From Gautieria morchelliformis (Eukaryota > Basidiomycota > Agaricomycetes > Gomphales > Gomphaceae), in the NCBI GenBank assembly GCA_015179125.1, contig WHVA01000173.1, positions 1 through 64,000 on the forward strand: a stretch of DNA of 64,000 bases, in the 5' to 3' direction. The position numbers were made by a program, and so were the translations under genes. This document shows, one piece after another, positions 1 through 11,925 of this stretch; the first letter of the stretch is position 1, and each line of letters opens with the position of its first letter. A model generated the notes under the pieces. The model was given only the letters and a program-made list of their open reading frames with translations, did not search any database and had not been told where the DNA came from.

Positions 1-1798
1 TGCGTGAACCCTGACAACTGCCAAGCACATTTCATGTGCTCTGTCTCCATCACCTTGATGGCAATGTCACACTTAACCTGCGCAGAACACTTGGAGTGCA
101 CTGGGATAGGTTCACTCAAGGATTTTGGAAAGTGTATTGAGCTGTGTCACCCGAAGCGTTCGAACAAGCCTGGGAGTCTCTTCTAGATCGCTTTCCATCT
201 AGCCGAAGATATCTTGAAAAAGAGCTATACCCTGTCCGAGAGCAGTGGGCCCATGCCTGGGTTGCACCTAGGTTTACGGCAGGTCTCAGAACTAATGGAC
301 GTTACGAGTCTGAGAACCGGGTGAACAAGGTCTTCGGGGGGCCAAAGGTGTCAGCCAAAATGCTTTTTGATTCCCTGAATGAGCGTACCATAAGTCAGAG
401 TCTTAAGGAACAGGAATGGGTGCGACAGGTCAGTCATCTTGTCTCTATTACCGTTAACAATCTGAAACATGCAGTAGTCATCACGCAAACAACACGAATC
501 CAATCTCGAACGGCTCTTTGCAAAAGTACTCACGCTTCTACGCCAGTATGCAGGGCTGTTTGCATTGCAAACTTGTTACCGTGAGATGGGACTATCTATG
601 TATTACAGAGTTGAGGTTCTGCAACTCCCTGACGGTGTTACATCATGGGTGAGACAAACTATTTATATCATTTCTTTGTAAGTGATATAGTGTATGGCCT
701 AGACGCAATATGCAGTGCATGTTGAGAACGAGATGGTATACGAGTGGCAAGGCAATGAAGAGAAGGTATGTGATTATACTATATTCGCCACATTGTATTC
801 ATTCAGAAAATTAGCACATGCATGACCCATTCACCAATGATACACGTCTCATCTCGACAGAATGGTTTATGATGTTGATTCGGAAGCAAGCCTTGCCGGT
901 CACCCATCTCCTTCGAGTGATACACCTAAGCTTAGGTGCTAGTCATCTTGTGGCGATTCTGGATGCAGGACGGTACGTATGTGACTGCTGCATGGGCAGT
1001 AATTTAGGCATCCCGTGCCACCATTACTTTACCGTTTTATCCCGAGTGCAAGGGATGCTTTTTCACATAGCGCTTGTGCATCAAAGGTGAGTCATACCTC
1101 TCTCCACAGTAACAGCATCTGAAATATGGTGTAGGTGGTGGCAGGACCCTAGTCTAGATGCTGGCTCAATCCCGCCCATCACACAGACCCATGCTGTTCC
1201 AGAAAAACGGCTTAGTCTTCGTGCACGCCCGCTACCTGTTGCACAAGTCTCAAACCCACTGGATAGAGCACACACGAGAAATTGTACCCCCCCTCCATCC
1301 ACACAGTCAATCAACGCCTGTACCGTCTTCCAGGAAGCACAAGCCGCTCTTAAACCTCTCTTGAACAATGTCCAGACTCAAGAACAGCTGGACACATTAA
1401 TCCGTGGACTCGGCACGATCAGGTATGGCGATGAGACCAAAGTAGATTTAACCTATTTAATTTCATGTAGTGCATCACAAGCCAACCCGGCTCCAGTTCT
1501 CCATGACCCACCAGTCATCTCTCATAAAGGCCATCCCCGCACCACACGCCTCACCTCTGCAATAGAAGGACCTCCAAGAGGAGGTGGTGGGACGAAGCGG
1601 CCCAACCCTAGTGCGACAGAAAAACCAATCCCTCTACATCCTTCTGTTGATCCTAACCCTGTCACTGAATCACCACCAAAGCAACACCGACGCCCCGTGC
1701 GGTGTGGACTGTGCCATCGCGAAGGACATGATCGCCGCCGTTGCTATGATATTCAGGTTGAACGCGAGAACGAATTACGAAGGGGGGCGCGAAAGTAG
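1..1798 (+). pseudogene. Mutator-like (MULE) transposase, C-terminal part, decayed
   Basis: This is the C-terminal half of a MULE-type DDE transposase; its N-terminus lies outside the window. Frame 3 reads family-typical sequence from about position 30 to 584 (WAHAWVAPRFTAGLRT, NGRYESENRVNKVF). That frame is broken by TGA at 12-14 and 138-140. A SWIM zinc finger follows at about 970-1035 (CDC..GIPCHHY). An intron at 1087-1134 joins HQR to WWQDP. A CCHC zinc knuckle lies near 1705-1752 (CGLCHREGHDRRRC), just before the stop at 1796-1798. SWIM fingers next to MULE catalytic domains are established for the family. The stops and the missing 5' end make it inactive. No terminal inverted repeat was found downstream. 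Confidence 0.85.
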
Positions 1799-2499
1799 AA
1801 AGTAGACTAGGCCAGAGAATGGTGTATAATTCATAGAGACAACTATGGTATATACAGCGAAGTAGACCTATGGTGTGACCTTTAGCTACTTCGCAGGGAC
1901 CTGTACAGTAGCGGTGGTCGCCGATATTCGGCTTGTGTCCCAGAGTTTGGCGGTACCTGGTGGTGCCGATGCTGCACCGGGGTTGCTGAATAAGCCATGG
2001 GGTTGTTTTTCCCGCGGGGGGTTGCCACACAGAATTATCCGATTACGTGACCTCGAAGTAGCGAGTCAATGATTGCTTCTACTCTTGGTGAATCCTCACT
2101 GTTATTACATACATCGGCCACTCCACGTAACTCCACACCACGTTTGCCGACGACACCGCCTAGACAATATCCTCTTGTTCATTCAGACCCGCCATTGTGG
2201 TGTCTACGGAACCATTAGTGTCCGGCTGAGATGAGCCACCGTCGGACAATGATATCGGCAGCCTTGGGCAGATTTTCTGCTTCTGCTTGTGAGAAGCGAC
2301 TCCGCGGGACTGAAGGCCCCTAATGATACATCAAAACACTTAGGTAGACAGCAGTGATTTATAATTTGAACTACAGAATGTGGTGGCGTTTCCGAGTCTG
2401 GGAGGTCAAATGTCGTGGTATGTTTCGACTTCGTATATTTCGACGGTACAGGGTTTACCAGAATGTATCCCCTGTTCAGTGAACAGGATGATCGTTACT
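1799..2499. other. Gene-poor spacer
   Basis: About 700 bases lie between the MULE relic and the 3' end of the small gene on the minus strand. I see no coding frame with recognisable residues, no clear repeat and no RNA gene. Confidence 0.5.
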
Positions 2500-3081
2500 T
2501 CAACGTTTAACGCGTATGTCCTTGTGCGGCAGGTCCTTCACATGCGTGAGATCCTTTGTTGAAGCTTTATGTGTAGCCAACGCCTCATCCCCAAACGCCT
2601 CGATATCTTTGTCAAAGGCGCCCCCATCGGTTATCTCTGGAATTACCGAATACTGCCCCCCAAGGGCTCGTAAAGCTCCTAGTGCTTCGACCACCCATAC
2701 CCGACACGTCCAATTGGGATCGCCATTGATTACGTGCACATGCTGCACAACCATACGAATGCTCTTTGCTAGGTCTGCCAGCGGCACGCTCGGTGAAAGT
2801 TTAGCAACGAGGATTCTTGCAATCATATGGTTACCACTTTCCAGAGAATTGACAGGCTTGTCTTCAAAACGCCATGCAGCGTCACTGTCCCCGCCCCTCA
2901 GAGGGTAATCCTTGGTGATAAGGTTGGTTGCATGAAAGATATGACAGTCCTTCACTTCGATATCAGCGCTCTCGCTCTTCAGAGTAGGTGCGAGTAGGAG
3001 TGCCAAATTGTAACCAGGCAGACGTCCACGACTCGGAAGGTGGACTGCAATATAGAGACGGTGCTTGTTCCTCTCGACCAT
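2500..3081 (-). CDS. Conserved small basidiomycete protein, 193 aa (DUF6914-like)
   Basis: An uninterrupted ATG-to-stop frame encodes 193 residues. The layout matches a single-domain family that is widespread in Agaricomycetes: KHRLYIAVHL near the N-terminus, an NLALLLAP strand, AAWRFEDKPV in the middle, and the hallmark DPNWTCRVWVVEAL near residue 130. I recall the family under the label DUF6914, but the name comes from memory and no function is established. There is no signal peptide or membrane segment. It looks intact, unlike its neighbours. The start is the first Met and directly precedes the conserved HRLYIAV block, so the N-terminus is probably right. Confidence 0.65.
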   Translation of the reverse strand: MVERNKHRLYIAVHLPSRGRLPGYNLALLLAPTLKSESADIEVKDCHIFHATNLITKDYPLRGGDSDAAWRFEDKPVNSLESGNHMIARILVAKLSPSVPLADLAKSIRMVVQHVHVINGDPNWTCRVWVVEALGALRALGGQYSVIPEITDGGAFDKDIEAFGDEALATHKASTKDLTHVKDLPHKDIRVKR

Positions 3082-3652
3082 AATGTGATGTTAGCTGTGC
3101 GACACAACAGAATCAAGGCAGATTCTTAGAGCAGGTTGTGGACTAGATGGAAGGTGATGAAGAGCTGTTGTATGATATAGGATTGCAGGGCGAAGAGGCT
3201 CAGAGAAAGTCGTGGGAGTTCTCAAAGGTAGACAGAAAGATGGCTCATTCCATGGCGCTGTGGCAGGCCTGTTCTCCTATATATACTGCGGCGCTAACGT
3301 CGTATAGATTTCGTGGGATTTACTTAGGAGGGTTCCCTGATGACAATTCCGGGACGTGCCCTTGTCGCCTTCTCATCAGTGAGCAGTTTCAAAGCAAATT
3401 CAAAGACCGTTTCAAATCACCTGAGCGTGAGTGCAGAAAAACAATTTCATGATTGGGCAACTCAAGGATCGCTCCGCAGGCCTGATCGATTGATCGGTGA
3501 TCGATAATCGATAATCGATAATCAACGATAGGAGATGCGACGCTTTGCGGCAGTCACCGTCATGAGCCGAGTTTCAAAGGTAGGACTTCTTTTGGCTCTA
3601 TAACCCTGACCTCATATCCAGACACGTCCAGAAACAACAAGAACAGGCTGGT
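3082..3652. other. Intergenic spacer with short ATAATCG tandem repeat
   Basis: This divergent intergenic region holds a small low-complexity tract at about 3485-3530, in which GATCGAT and ATAATCG words repeat. I see no convincing gene here. It may contain the promoters of both flanking genes. Confidence 0.5.
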
Positions 3653-4455
3653 ATGATTGCAACCACCTCACCACCACCATTCTTCAACTGGCGCGCAACT
3701 ATTGGTCGTATCATTTATCCCGGGTCTCTTGGGTTTCGAACACGAAGAATTGGTTTCAACACATTCCTGAAGGCCGGACGTCACATTGATATATCCGAAG
3801 CCGAGACCATGCGATACATTGCTAACAATACTTCTATCCCTGTGCCAAAACTCCAACGCGTCTGGCGCGACGACGGTGTGACATACATAACAATGGACAT
3901 TGTCGATGGGGAAGAGCTAGTGGCCGCTTGGCGTAAAATGTCCGAAAGGACAAAGCGGCGGGTTGTTGAACAGCTCAAGGGGTATCTTGGCCAACTCCGC
4001 GCCTTGAAACCTCCAGTTGAAGGCGTAGTAGCGTCCGTAACGGCGCCCTACGAGATGGCAGTCGTGTTGGCCTTGAGCCATTTGGCCCATTTAACACTCA
4101 TGATGACTTCCATCAGTTTATCCGCGGAAAAGGCATCCCAATGGAAATGTTCGAAAAGGTGATAGGCGTTGATAAAACTATCTATTCACACCGGCAGTCC
4201 TACTCCACCAAATTTACCCACGGTGATCTTGCGCCGAGGAATATTATGGTGAAACGTGATGGTACGATTACGGCCATCATTGACTGGGATAGTGCTGGTT
4301 GGTTTCCTGAGTACTGGGAATACACGAAAGCGATGTTCACACCGTATGCACCCAATGACTGGGTAGAGAGTATCGGAGAGATCACCGGTAGATACGACGA
4401 GCAGCTGGCTGGAGAGCGTCAGCTGTACAGGGTCTGCGGGCATGATTTGACTTAA
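3653..4455 (+). pseudogene. APH-family (aminoglycoside phosphotransferase-fold) kinase, frameshifted
   Basis: The gene encodes a fungal protein of the APH/choline-kinase-like phosphotransferase family; the substrate cannot be told from sequence. The N-terminal lobe includes EAETMRYIANNTSIPVPK and MDIVDGEEL. The catalytic loop is THGDLAPRNIMV (catalytic Asp and Asn) and is followed by AIIDWDSAGWFPEYWE, which carries the metal-binding Asp. The first half (3653 to about 4054) and second half (about 4055-4455) are in different frames. Reading one base off at about 4055-4060 gives the family motif EPFGPFNTHDDFH, so a small indel (1 missing or 2 extra bases) separates the halves. With that indel it is a pseudogene or a sequencing error. 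Otherwise length and motif order are complete. Confidence 0.8.
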
Positions 4456-4778
4456 ATGGTTCATTACCTTTCGTCGACTGGCAGATATCTTGATGTATGT
4501 CATGAGCGAAAGGCAATCTGGGTCACATTTGTTTTTTCAGCCCCTCTCAGAGTCATTGGTTTCAGGTTTCAGACGTGCCTAGCAATAATGACTGTGAATG
4601 TACTAACTGATAGGGTGAGTATGTCTATTTTGCTGCATCATGTCATGAGAAGAGTGGTATAATGGAGTGCGTATGTGGGTCCATGTGGACACGATGACTT
4701 CTCCATTCAAACCTGTGCCATGGCCATGATAGACGCTGCGATAACGCTGTTCTAGTACTCTAACAACTCGACAATACT

Positions 4779-7700
4779 ATGGCCGCAGCCCTGGGATTAG
4801 CAGGTAAGTCGACGACAATCAGAACCGTTGAGGGTACTAACCACGCCAAATCAGCGAGCGTCATTGCCGTTCTCCAGCTCACGGCAGCGACTATCAGTGC
4901 ATGCTACAACTATGGGAGTGGCGTCAAGAATGCATCGAGGGACAAGAAAAGGATCATAGACCACTTGTTTGGACTCCAAAAAGTGCTCGAAACTATTCGT
5001 CGACTAGTAGAAGATGACGAGAGAGCAGCATCCTCCCGATGACCGGCTTTGAATGAACTACTTCTTCGTTGCCGTGACGAGCTGCAGAGTCTCAATACGT
5101 CCCTGGAAAGGGAACTTGGACGGAAAGGCCGCATGCAGGCGTTGATATGGCCTCTAAAGGAGAGTGAGGTGCACAAGACTCTCGACGAGCTAGGCAAGCT
5201 CCAAGATTTGTTGACTACGGCCATGGACGTGGATCAGACGTACGTTGCACCCGCTACATTCAAGTCGGTGCTGATTATTCAGACAGACGCTTGACACTGA
5301 AGATAGATAGTGGTGTTGAATCCTTGCAGGAACGGACTGCTGAGATAAGCCAGGCTATAGGACAGGCCAAATTGCGTAAGTTGCATGTCGCCGGTGTCTC
5401 CTACCGTGGAATTCTGACGGCTTCTGTATGTAGAAGAACATCTCCAGGAGATCTATAAATGGCTGGCGGCTCCCGATCACAGGTCAAAGCATAGAAACGC
5501 CTGTAACTTGCGACAAGCGATGACCGGTTCATGGTTCATTGAGGGAAAACATTTTCAGGAATGGCGAGAGGTCCCTCATTCGTTCCTTTGGCTCCACGGT
5601 ATACGTATGTTATCTAAGCTGGGTGATATGTGCTTTCCGCTGATAGACTGTCGAAGCTGGCGCGGGAAAACCATCCTATGGTATGTATATAACATCTTTG
5701 CGTCATCTCCATCCTGTCATGCTAATGAAGAGATCCGTCCAGCTCTACCATAGTAGAAGAACTTTCACGTCACTGCCGTTCTGACCCCTTGCTAGCAATG
5801 GCATCTTTCTACTTTGACTTTAACAACAAAGACACACCCCCAGATGCCGTGCTTCGATCTCTGATCGCGCAATTATCTGTGCAATGCGCGAGCACCCCCC
5901 ACGCTCTGGAGTCACTTTTCTCTAAGACAGGACAGGATGGTGCGCCAGGTCAGGAGGACCTGATGTCAACCTTAAAAACAATCATCAGTGGCTTCCAGGC
6001 CATGTATATTGTTTTTGATGCGCTTGATGAATGCCCGGAACGATCTAGGTTTCTGGCGGTGATCAGAGAGATCCATGGTTGGGAGTTTGGGCTGTTACAC
6101 TTGCTCGCTACAAGTCGGAAAGAGCGAGATATTGAAGAAGCGCTCAGTGGTTTGATTTCACAAGAGGTACGGATGGATGAGAATCTTGTTGACGGTGACA
6201 TCCGAGTTCATGTATCGAGAACACTTGAGGATGATATCAAGTTCAGGATGTGCACGGCAGAGGAGAAGGAGAAGATGATGGCTGCCTTGATGGAAGGTGC
6301 CCATGGGATGTGAGTGGTCACTTACCTGCATGTGAATGTTTTCTGATTGAACGGGAAGGTTTCGATGGGTCGTCTGTCAACTGGATGCACTACGGAAGTG
6401 CAGAACCCCTGCGGCGCTCGAGAAAGCACTCATGCGTCTCCCGAAGACGCTTAACGAGACATATGATCGAATTCTGGCTGCTATTGACGAGGATGATAGG
6501 CAGGATGCTCTGAGTTTGCTGCAGTGGCTCACATTCTCTGTACGCACAATATCCACAGATGAGGCTGTGGAAGTGCTTGCTACAGATCCTGATGCAAGAG
6601 AAGGACCTCTGTTTGACCCGCGGCGGCGGCTTCGGGACCCAAGCGACATACTGACCATATGCTCGAGTCTTGTCACCATTACATTTCGAGAGGGTAGCAA
6701 CGCCGAGGATGACAACTACGAGGACAGCAATAACAAGGGCAGTATTGACCACCATGATGATAGGGTACCCTTCACAGAAACACGAGAGATCAGGCTTGCC
6801 CACTTTTCTGTCCGAGAATATCTGATCTCGGAACACCTTCTCATGAGCACATCCATGCTTTCATGTTATTATTTTAACGAAAAGATTGCACATGTGTTCA
6901 TTGCGAAGACATGTCTGGCATACCTGCTGCAATTTGACCAGGATAATGGTGTAAACTTGAATACAGCTTGGTCCTATCCACTATCTTGCTATGCTGCAGA
7001 CAACTGGCTGGATCATGCTGGGTGGGATCGGGCTGGTGACTGGGATGATCTACATGGGTTGATTGTGATGCTCTTGGAGCCCACAAGTGCTGTTTACATG
7101 AACTGGATGTGGCTTTACTGTCACAACAAGCCATGGGAATGCCACCATGGAATGAATCCTCTTTACATCATGGCTGAGAAAGGGTTGGAATGAGCATGCC
7201 AACATCTGTTGCAGAAGGGATTAGACATGAATGTAACCGGAGGATACTATGGCACACCACTGCAGGCAGCGGCATCACAGGGCCATGATACTATTGGCCA
7301 GTTGCTCCTAGAGAAGGGTGCGGATGTGAATGTGCAGGGAGGTGAGTATGGGAGTGCACTGCAGGGGGTGGCCTTACGGGGTCATGAGACGATTGTCTGG
7401 TTACTCTTAGAGAAGGGCGCGGACATGAATGCACATGGGGGACGCTATGGGAGTGTGCTGCAGGCAGCGGTGATGGAGGGTCATGATACAATTGTCCGGT
7501 TACTCCTAGAGAAGGGTGCGGACATGAATGTGCAGGGACATGGGTATGGGAGTGCACTGCAGGCGGCAGCATCACGGGGCCATGATACAATTGTCCGGTT
7601 ACTCCTTGAGAATGGTGCAGATGTGAATGCACAAGGAGGAAGGCATGGGAGTGCACTGCAGGCAGCAGTGATAAGGGGTCATGATATGATCATCCGGTTG

Positions 7701-9737
7701 CTCCTCGAGAAGGGTGCGGATGTGAATGCACAGGGAGGAGGCTATGGGAGTGCATTGCAGACAGCAGCCTTATGGGGTCATGATACAATTGTATGGTTAC
7801 TCCTCATGAAGGGTGCGAACGTGAATGCGCAGGGAGGAGAGTATGGGAGTGCGCTGCAGGCAGCAGCAACAGAGGGTCATGATGTGATTGTGCAGTTGCT
7901 TCTAGAGAAGGGTGCAAATGTGAATGCGCGGGGAGGACACTACGGGAGTGCGCTGCAGGCAGCGACAACAGAGGGCCATGATATGATCACCCGGTTGCTC
8001 CTTGAGAAGGGTGCAGATGTAAATGCTAAGTGAGGAGAGTATGGGAGTGCACTGCAGGCAGCAGCCTTACGGGGTCATGATGCAATTGTCTGGTTACTCC
8101 TAGAGAGGGGTGCAGACATGAATGCGCAGGGAGGAAAGTATGGGAGTGCACTGCAGGCGGCAGCCTTATATGGTCATGATATGTCTGTCCAGTTGCTCCT
8201 AGAGAAAGGCGCAGATGTGAATGCACAGGGATGGTATGGGAGTGCACTGCAGGTAGCGGTGACAGAGGGTCATGATACGACTGTCCAGTTGCTCCTAGAG
8301 AAGGGCACGAATGTGGATGCACAAGGAGGAGGGTTTGGGCGTGAGCTGCAGGTGGCAGCATCATGGGGCCATGATACGATTGTCCAGTTACTCCTTGAGA
8401 AGGGTGCAGATGTGAATGCACAGGGAGGAAATCATGGGAGTGCGCTGCAGGCAGCAGCCTTATGGGGTCATGATATGACTGTCCAGTTGCTCCTCAAGAA
8501 GGGTGTGGATGTGAATGCCCAGGGAGGAAAGCATGGGAGTGCGCTGCAGGCGGCAGCCTTGCGGGGTTATGATACGACTGTCCAGTTGCTCCTCAAGAAG
8601 GGTGCAGACATGAATGTACAGGGAGGTGAGTATGGGAGTGCACTGCAGGCAGCAGCCTTATGGGGTCATGACATGATTGTCCAGTTACTCCTAGAGAATG
8701 GCGTGGACATGAATGCACAGGGACATGAGTATGGGAGTGCACTGCAGGCAGCAGCATCATGAGGCCATAATATAATTGTTTGGTTACTCCTCGAGAAGGG
8801 TGCAGACATGAATGCATATGGAGGAAGGTATGGGAGTGCGCTGCAGGTGGCGGCATCACGGGGCCATGACAGGATTGTCCAGTTACTCCTGGAGAGGGGT
8901 GCAGATGTGAATGCACAGGGAGGAGAGTATGGGAGTGGGCTGCAGGCAGCAGCCTTATCAGGTCATGGTATGATTGTCCAGTTACTCCTCCAGAAAGGTG
9001 CAGATGTGAATGCACAGGGAGGAGAGTATGGGAGTGGGCTCCAGGCGGCGGCATCGCGGGGCCATGATAGCATTGTCCGCTTACTCCTAGAGAAGGGTGC
9101 AGACATGAATGCTCAGGGAGGAAAGCATGGGAGTGCACTGCAGGCAGCTGTGTTGTGGCATCATGATATGACTGTCCAGTTACTCATAGAGAAGGGTGTG
9201 GATGTGAATACACAAGGAGGAAAGTATGGGAGTGTGCTGCAGGCAGCAGTGATAGGGGGTCATGACATGATCATCCAGTTGCTCCTCGAGAAGGGGGCAG
9301 ACGTGAATGCACAGGGTGGACGCTATGGGAGTGCATTGCAGGCAGCAGCCTTATGGGGTCATGATACAATTGTCCAGTTACTCCTCACAAAGGGTGTGAA
9401 CGTGAATGTGCAAGGAGGAGAGTATGGGAATGCGCTGCAGGCGGCAGCAACAGGGGGTCATGATACAATTGTGCAGTTGCTCCTAGAGAAGGGTGCAGAC
9501 ATGAATGCCTGGGGAGGACGCTATGGGAGTGCACTGCAGGCGGCGATGACAGAGGGTCATGATACAATCATCCGGTTGCTCCTCGAGAAGGATGCAGACA
9601 TGAATGCACAGGGAGGATGCTATAGGAGTGCACTGCAGGCGGCCATGCCACAAGGTGATGATACAATTGTCCAGTTACTCCTCAAGAAGGGCACAGATGT
9701 GAATGCACAGGGAGGATGCTACAGGAGTGCGCTGCAG
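4779..9737 (+). pseudogene. NACHT-ankyrin NLR (STAND protein), broken by in-frame TGA codons
   Basis: This is a fungal NOD-like receptor of the kind proposed to act in non-self recognition. The N-terminal helical domain (SVIAVLQLTAATISA) resembles the HeLo-like/SesA effector domains of fungal STAND proteins. The NACHT P-loop GIPGAGKTIL is assembled across introns 5605-5656 and 5681-5742. Walker B is YIVFDALDEC (about 6005-6035). Other introns are 4804-4854, one around 5240-5310, one around 5370-5430, and 6310-6358. Ankyrin repeats start near 7203. The frame is continuous except for TGA at 5040, 7191, 8031 and 8760; in repeat 9 TGA stands where sister repeats have Gly (GGA), and in repeat 16 where they have Arg. 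The last repeat is cut at about 9737 by retroelement sequence, so no native C-terminus remains. Confidence 0.85.
7203..9737 (+). repeat. Array of about 25 near-identical 99-bp ankyrin-coding repeats
   Basis: The unit is 33 codons with the consensus GGxYGSALQAAA, then GHDxIVQLLLEKGADVNAQ. I count 25 complete units and a partial 26th. One unit (number 11, near 8222-8317) lacks one codon but keeps frame. Variation concentrates at a few positions: the residue after GG, the two residues before GHD, the residue after GHD, and R/Q/W before LLL. Such high internal conservation is known from fungal STAND receptors whose repeats undergo concerted evolution. Long open frames on the opposite strand here are by-products of the repeat. 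Confidence 0.95.
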
Positions 9738-10323
9738 GTGTGTCAGGGGACACCCTGTTTTCCAGCTCCAACAACACCCTAAGTTCCACTTCCACTTCCG
9801 ACTCCGCTTCCATCTCCGACTCCACTTTTGGAAATGGTTCCACTTCTGGGGGAACTCCCACCAGTTCTGGCCTTCACTAATTCTGCTCCACTCTCCGACT
9901 CCCGCCTTCAGCAGTGTCAGGAGTCAAGCGACTCACGTAGTATGTGGTATCAAGGGTCGGTCAAGGGTCAGGGGTCAAGGCAATGCAGGGTTGATGGAGA
10001 GTGCTGAGTGTTGTCCCTGGCTGCAGACTAGCATAGTATAATATGGGCTCGCTGACATTGGGGGTCCTTAGACTTTTCTCTTCAGATTTCCCCTTTTCAG
10101 GTGAGAATCCCCTCTCTTGTGTATTTTGTTCATTTATATGTATACTTCAGATTTCCCCTTGTCAGTTGTGTGGTTGTGTGACCTCCACAGCCAGCTAGGT
10201 GTAAATATGCATATTTACCTGTATTGCCACGAGGCAATACATAATACTCAGTAGCTTAGATAGTGCCAGTGGGTCCTCACAGACCCACTGTATAGTTCTT
10301 GTGTGGGAACCCTCCAGGATTCC
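9738..10323 (+). mobile_element. 3' end of a related retroelement (ORF3 tail and LTR-like fragment)
   Basis: At about 9736 the ankyrin array stops and retroelement DNA begins. The first 40 bases (reading SGDTLFSSSNNTL) match, in inverted orientation, the end of the ORF3 relic near 59430-59475 (SGDTLVSSSNTIL). A Ser/Thr-rich tail follows. From about 10200 an LTR-like stretch starts with TGTAAATATGCATA. It contains GTGGGTCCTCACAGACCCAC and CTGTATAGTT words that parallel the adjacent chromovirus LTR. I infer the 3' end of an older, related element into or beside which the chromovirus inserted. Confidence 0.55.
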
Positions 10324-10538
10324 TGTAAATAACCTGTGTATCTACATGTACAATAGTTATTACATAATCCCAGTGGGCCCCTTAGGGACCCACTGTATAG
10401 TTTATGCGTGGGAACCGGCCAGCGGTCCCCATCACATCTTACTCTTACCTGTCACTATGTAGCATTCAGAATACCACTCATTGGTCAAGTTCTGTAGTGC
10501 CCTTGTGATACAAGGTCCTAAGATCGACATCCTTTACA
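10324..10538 (+). repeat. 5' LTR of chromodomain Ty3/gypsy element (215 bp)
   Basis: The LTR starts TGTAAATAACC and ends CCTTTACA, giving inverted termini TGTAAA..TTTACA. Its partner is at 29850-30064, also 215 bp. The two differ at 8 positions by eye (about 3.7%), so this is the oldest of the three nested insertions. Flanking 5-mers (ATTCC left, TGAGG right) do not match, so no target duplication is visible. Confidence 0.85.
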
Positions 10539-10676
10539 CCTTTTTGAACTATCCTGCGGTTGATCGCCACCCGACCAACTGATAGTGGATTCAAAGCAAT
10601 CTTGAAAAAGATGGCTGCGTCGACGACTAAACATCGTTGAGACCCTCCAGTAGACCCTCTACTGTCGGCTGCGAGC

Positions 10677-11925
10677 ATGATGATTCCACGCAGTCGAAGA
10701 CGGACACGAGCAACGAGCTCGAGGTCCACACCCCAGGTGCAGCCCAGCGACACGACGGCTGACGCTACCCTGGACCAAGAGTCCAGGACGATAGAAGATG
10801 GAGAGATCGTAGATCTCACCACCCTCGTCCCCTCAGTAGAGGACGAGGAAAACCCCGACCACGTCTCGTCGAGCATGGCCAAGGAAGAGACGATGCCGGG
10901 CAACGAGCCGGTGCCACCCCCCCATTCCTTTCTGCCCAGAGACAAAGGAAAGGGCAGAGAGGTCTCACCGTCGTCAGACAGCAGAGCAACAACGTCGAGG
11001 CGGGCACAAAGCCACGACTCGAACCGACGCTCACGAAGTAGAGCGACGACAATCGTCCCTGAAGGAGGACGACGGCAAAAAAAGACAAGCCCCAGACGAT
11101 GGTCAGGACTCGGAATACTCGAGCTCCAGTCGCAAGAGCTCGAGGGCTCACGCCATCAACCACGAGACGGCAGAGGCCCTGAACAAACAGGTGCAGGCTG
11201 CGCTGCACCGAAGCACGCTGATGCGCCACAAGCACTATCAGCTGGCATCGCAGCTTGACAATGCCACCGCCGCCCTAATGGCAATCGGCAAGGAGCTCCA
11301 CCAGGCGGAGGAGATCAGGCTGCAAGACGCAGCCACGCTGGAGGATGTCCAGAAAGCCCTCCACCCACACGGGGAATGCGACGCAACTCGTCCGAGCTCG
11401 CAACAGTCCGCAGCCAACGAATGCAGTCGCGACATGGAAGACCCGTGCCGAAAGGAGCAGGACAAGCAGCGAATGCCGCCGCCGGCCATCCCGGTCGAAC
11501 AGGACGTAAGGTTTGGGAACGAACCTCAAGAGCAACCGGCTGCCCCAATGGACAGCCGTAAAATGATCCAACAGATCGTTAGGGATCAGGTCGCCTCAGA
11601 GCCTGACTCTGAAACGACGACTGAGAGCTTAGAGCTCAAAGTCGCACACTGGCAGCATAAAGAAGCCACAGCCACGCGCCGCCACACACGGGCACTCGAG
11701 CTACTAGCGAAGAACGCTGAAGAGACAGTGGCCCACAGCCACACCGCTCAGCTGCCCGACGAACAGCTCACGCGAGCCGTACAGGACGCACAGCAGGTGC
11801 GCACAGCCTACAACAGCAGGCTGCGGATCCGCAACGCGGGACTGACCGGGGACACCAGGCACAAAACGCCCCCAGAACCGAGAGCACAAAATGCTCCCGA
11901 TCCTGAGCCCGATCCGGGCCCGGGG
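10677..11925 (+). pseudogene. Chromovirus ORF1/gag N-terminal region, frameshifted
   Basis: The first ATG after the 5' LTR opens a Ser/Arg-rich frame (10677 onward). It loses register at an A7 run near 11076 and continues one frame over from about 11080 as QVQAALHRSTLMRHKH..LASQLDN. A second copy of the same region at 30845-31430 has a shorter A-run and reads straight through, so the extra A is probably a mutation. The C-terminal part is charged and helix-rich. It ends at 11925, where a Copia LTR is inserted. The frame beyond the insertion also does not match, so gag is multiply broken. Confidence 0.7.

Noticed and set aside
3147..3452. 101-codon plus-strand frame between the small gene and the APH gene
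   Set aside because: No recognisable residues, unusual composition, and it lies in the probable shared promoter region.
5040..8762. TGA read as a sense codon (recoding)
   Set aside because: TGA replaces different residues at different sites (Gly, Arg), other genes here use TGA-free frames, and many relics carry independent frameshifts. Ordinary decay explains it.
7291..9567. Long minus-strand frames rich in MHSH and HSHLHPS repeats
   Set aside because: They are exact shadows of the ankyrin repeat array; the 99-bp period keeps the opposite frame open. The plus strand has clear ankyrin residues.
7203..9737. Regular 99-bp repeats considered as CRISPR or satellite
   Set aside because: There are no unique spacers between repeats, and the units encode a continuous ankyrin consensus.
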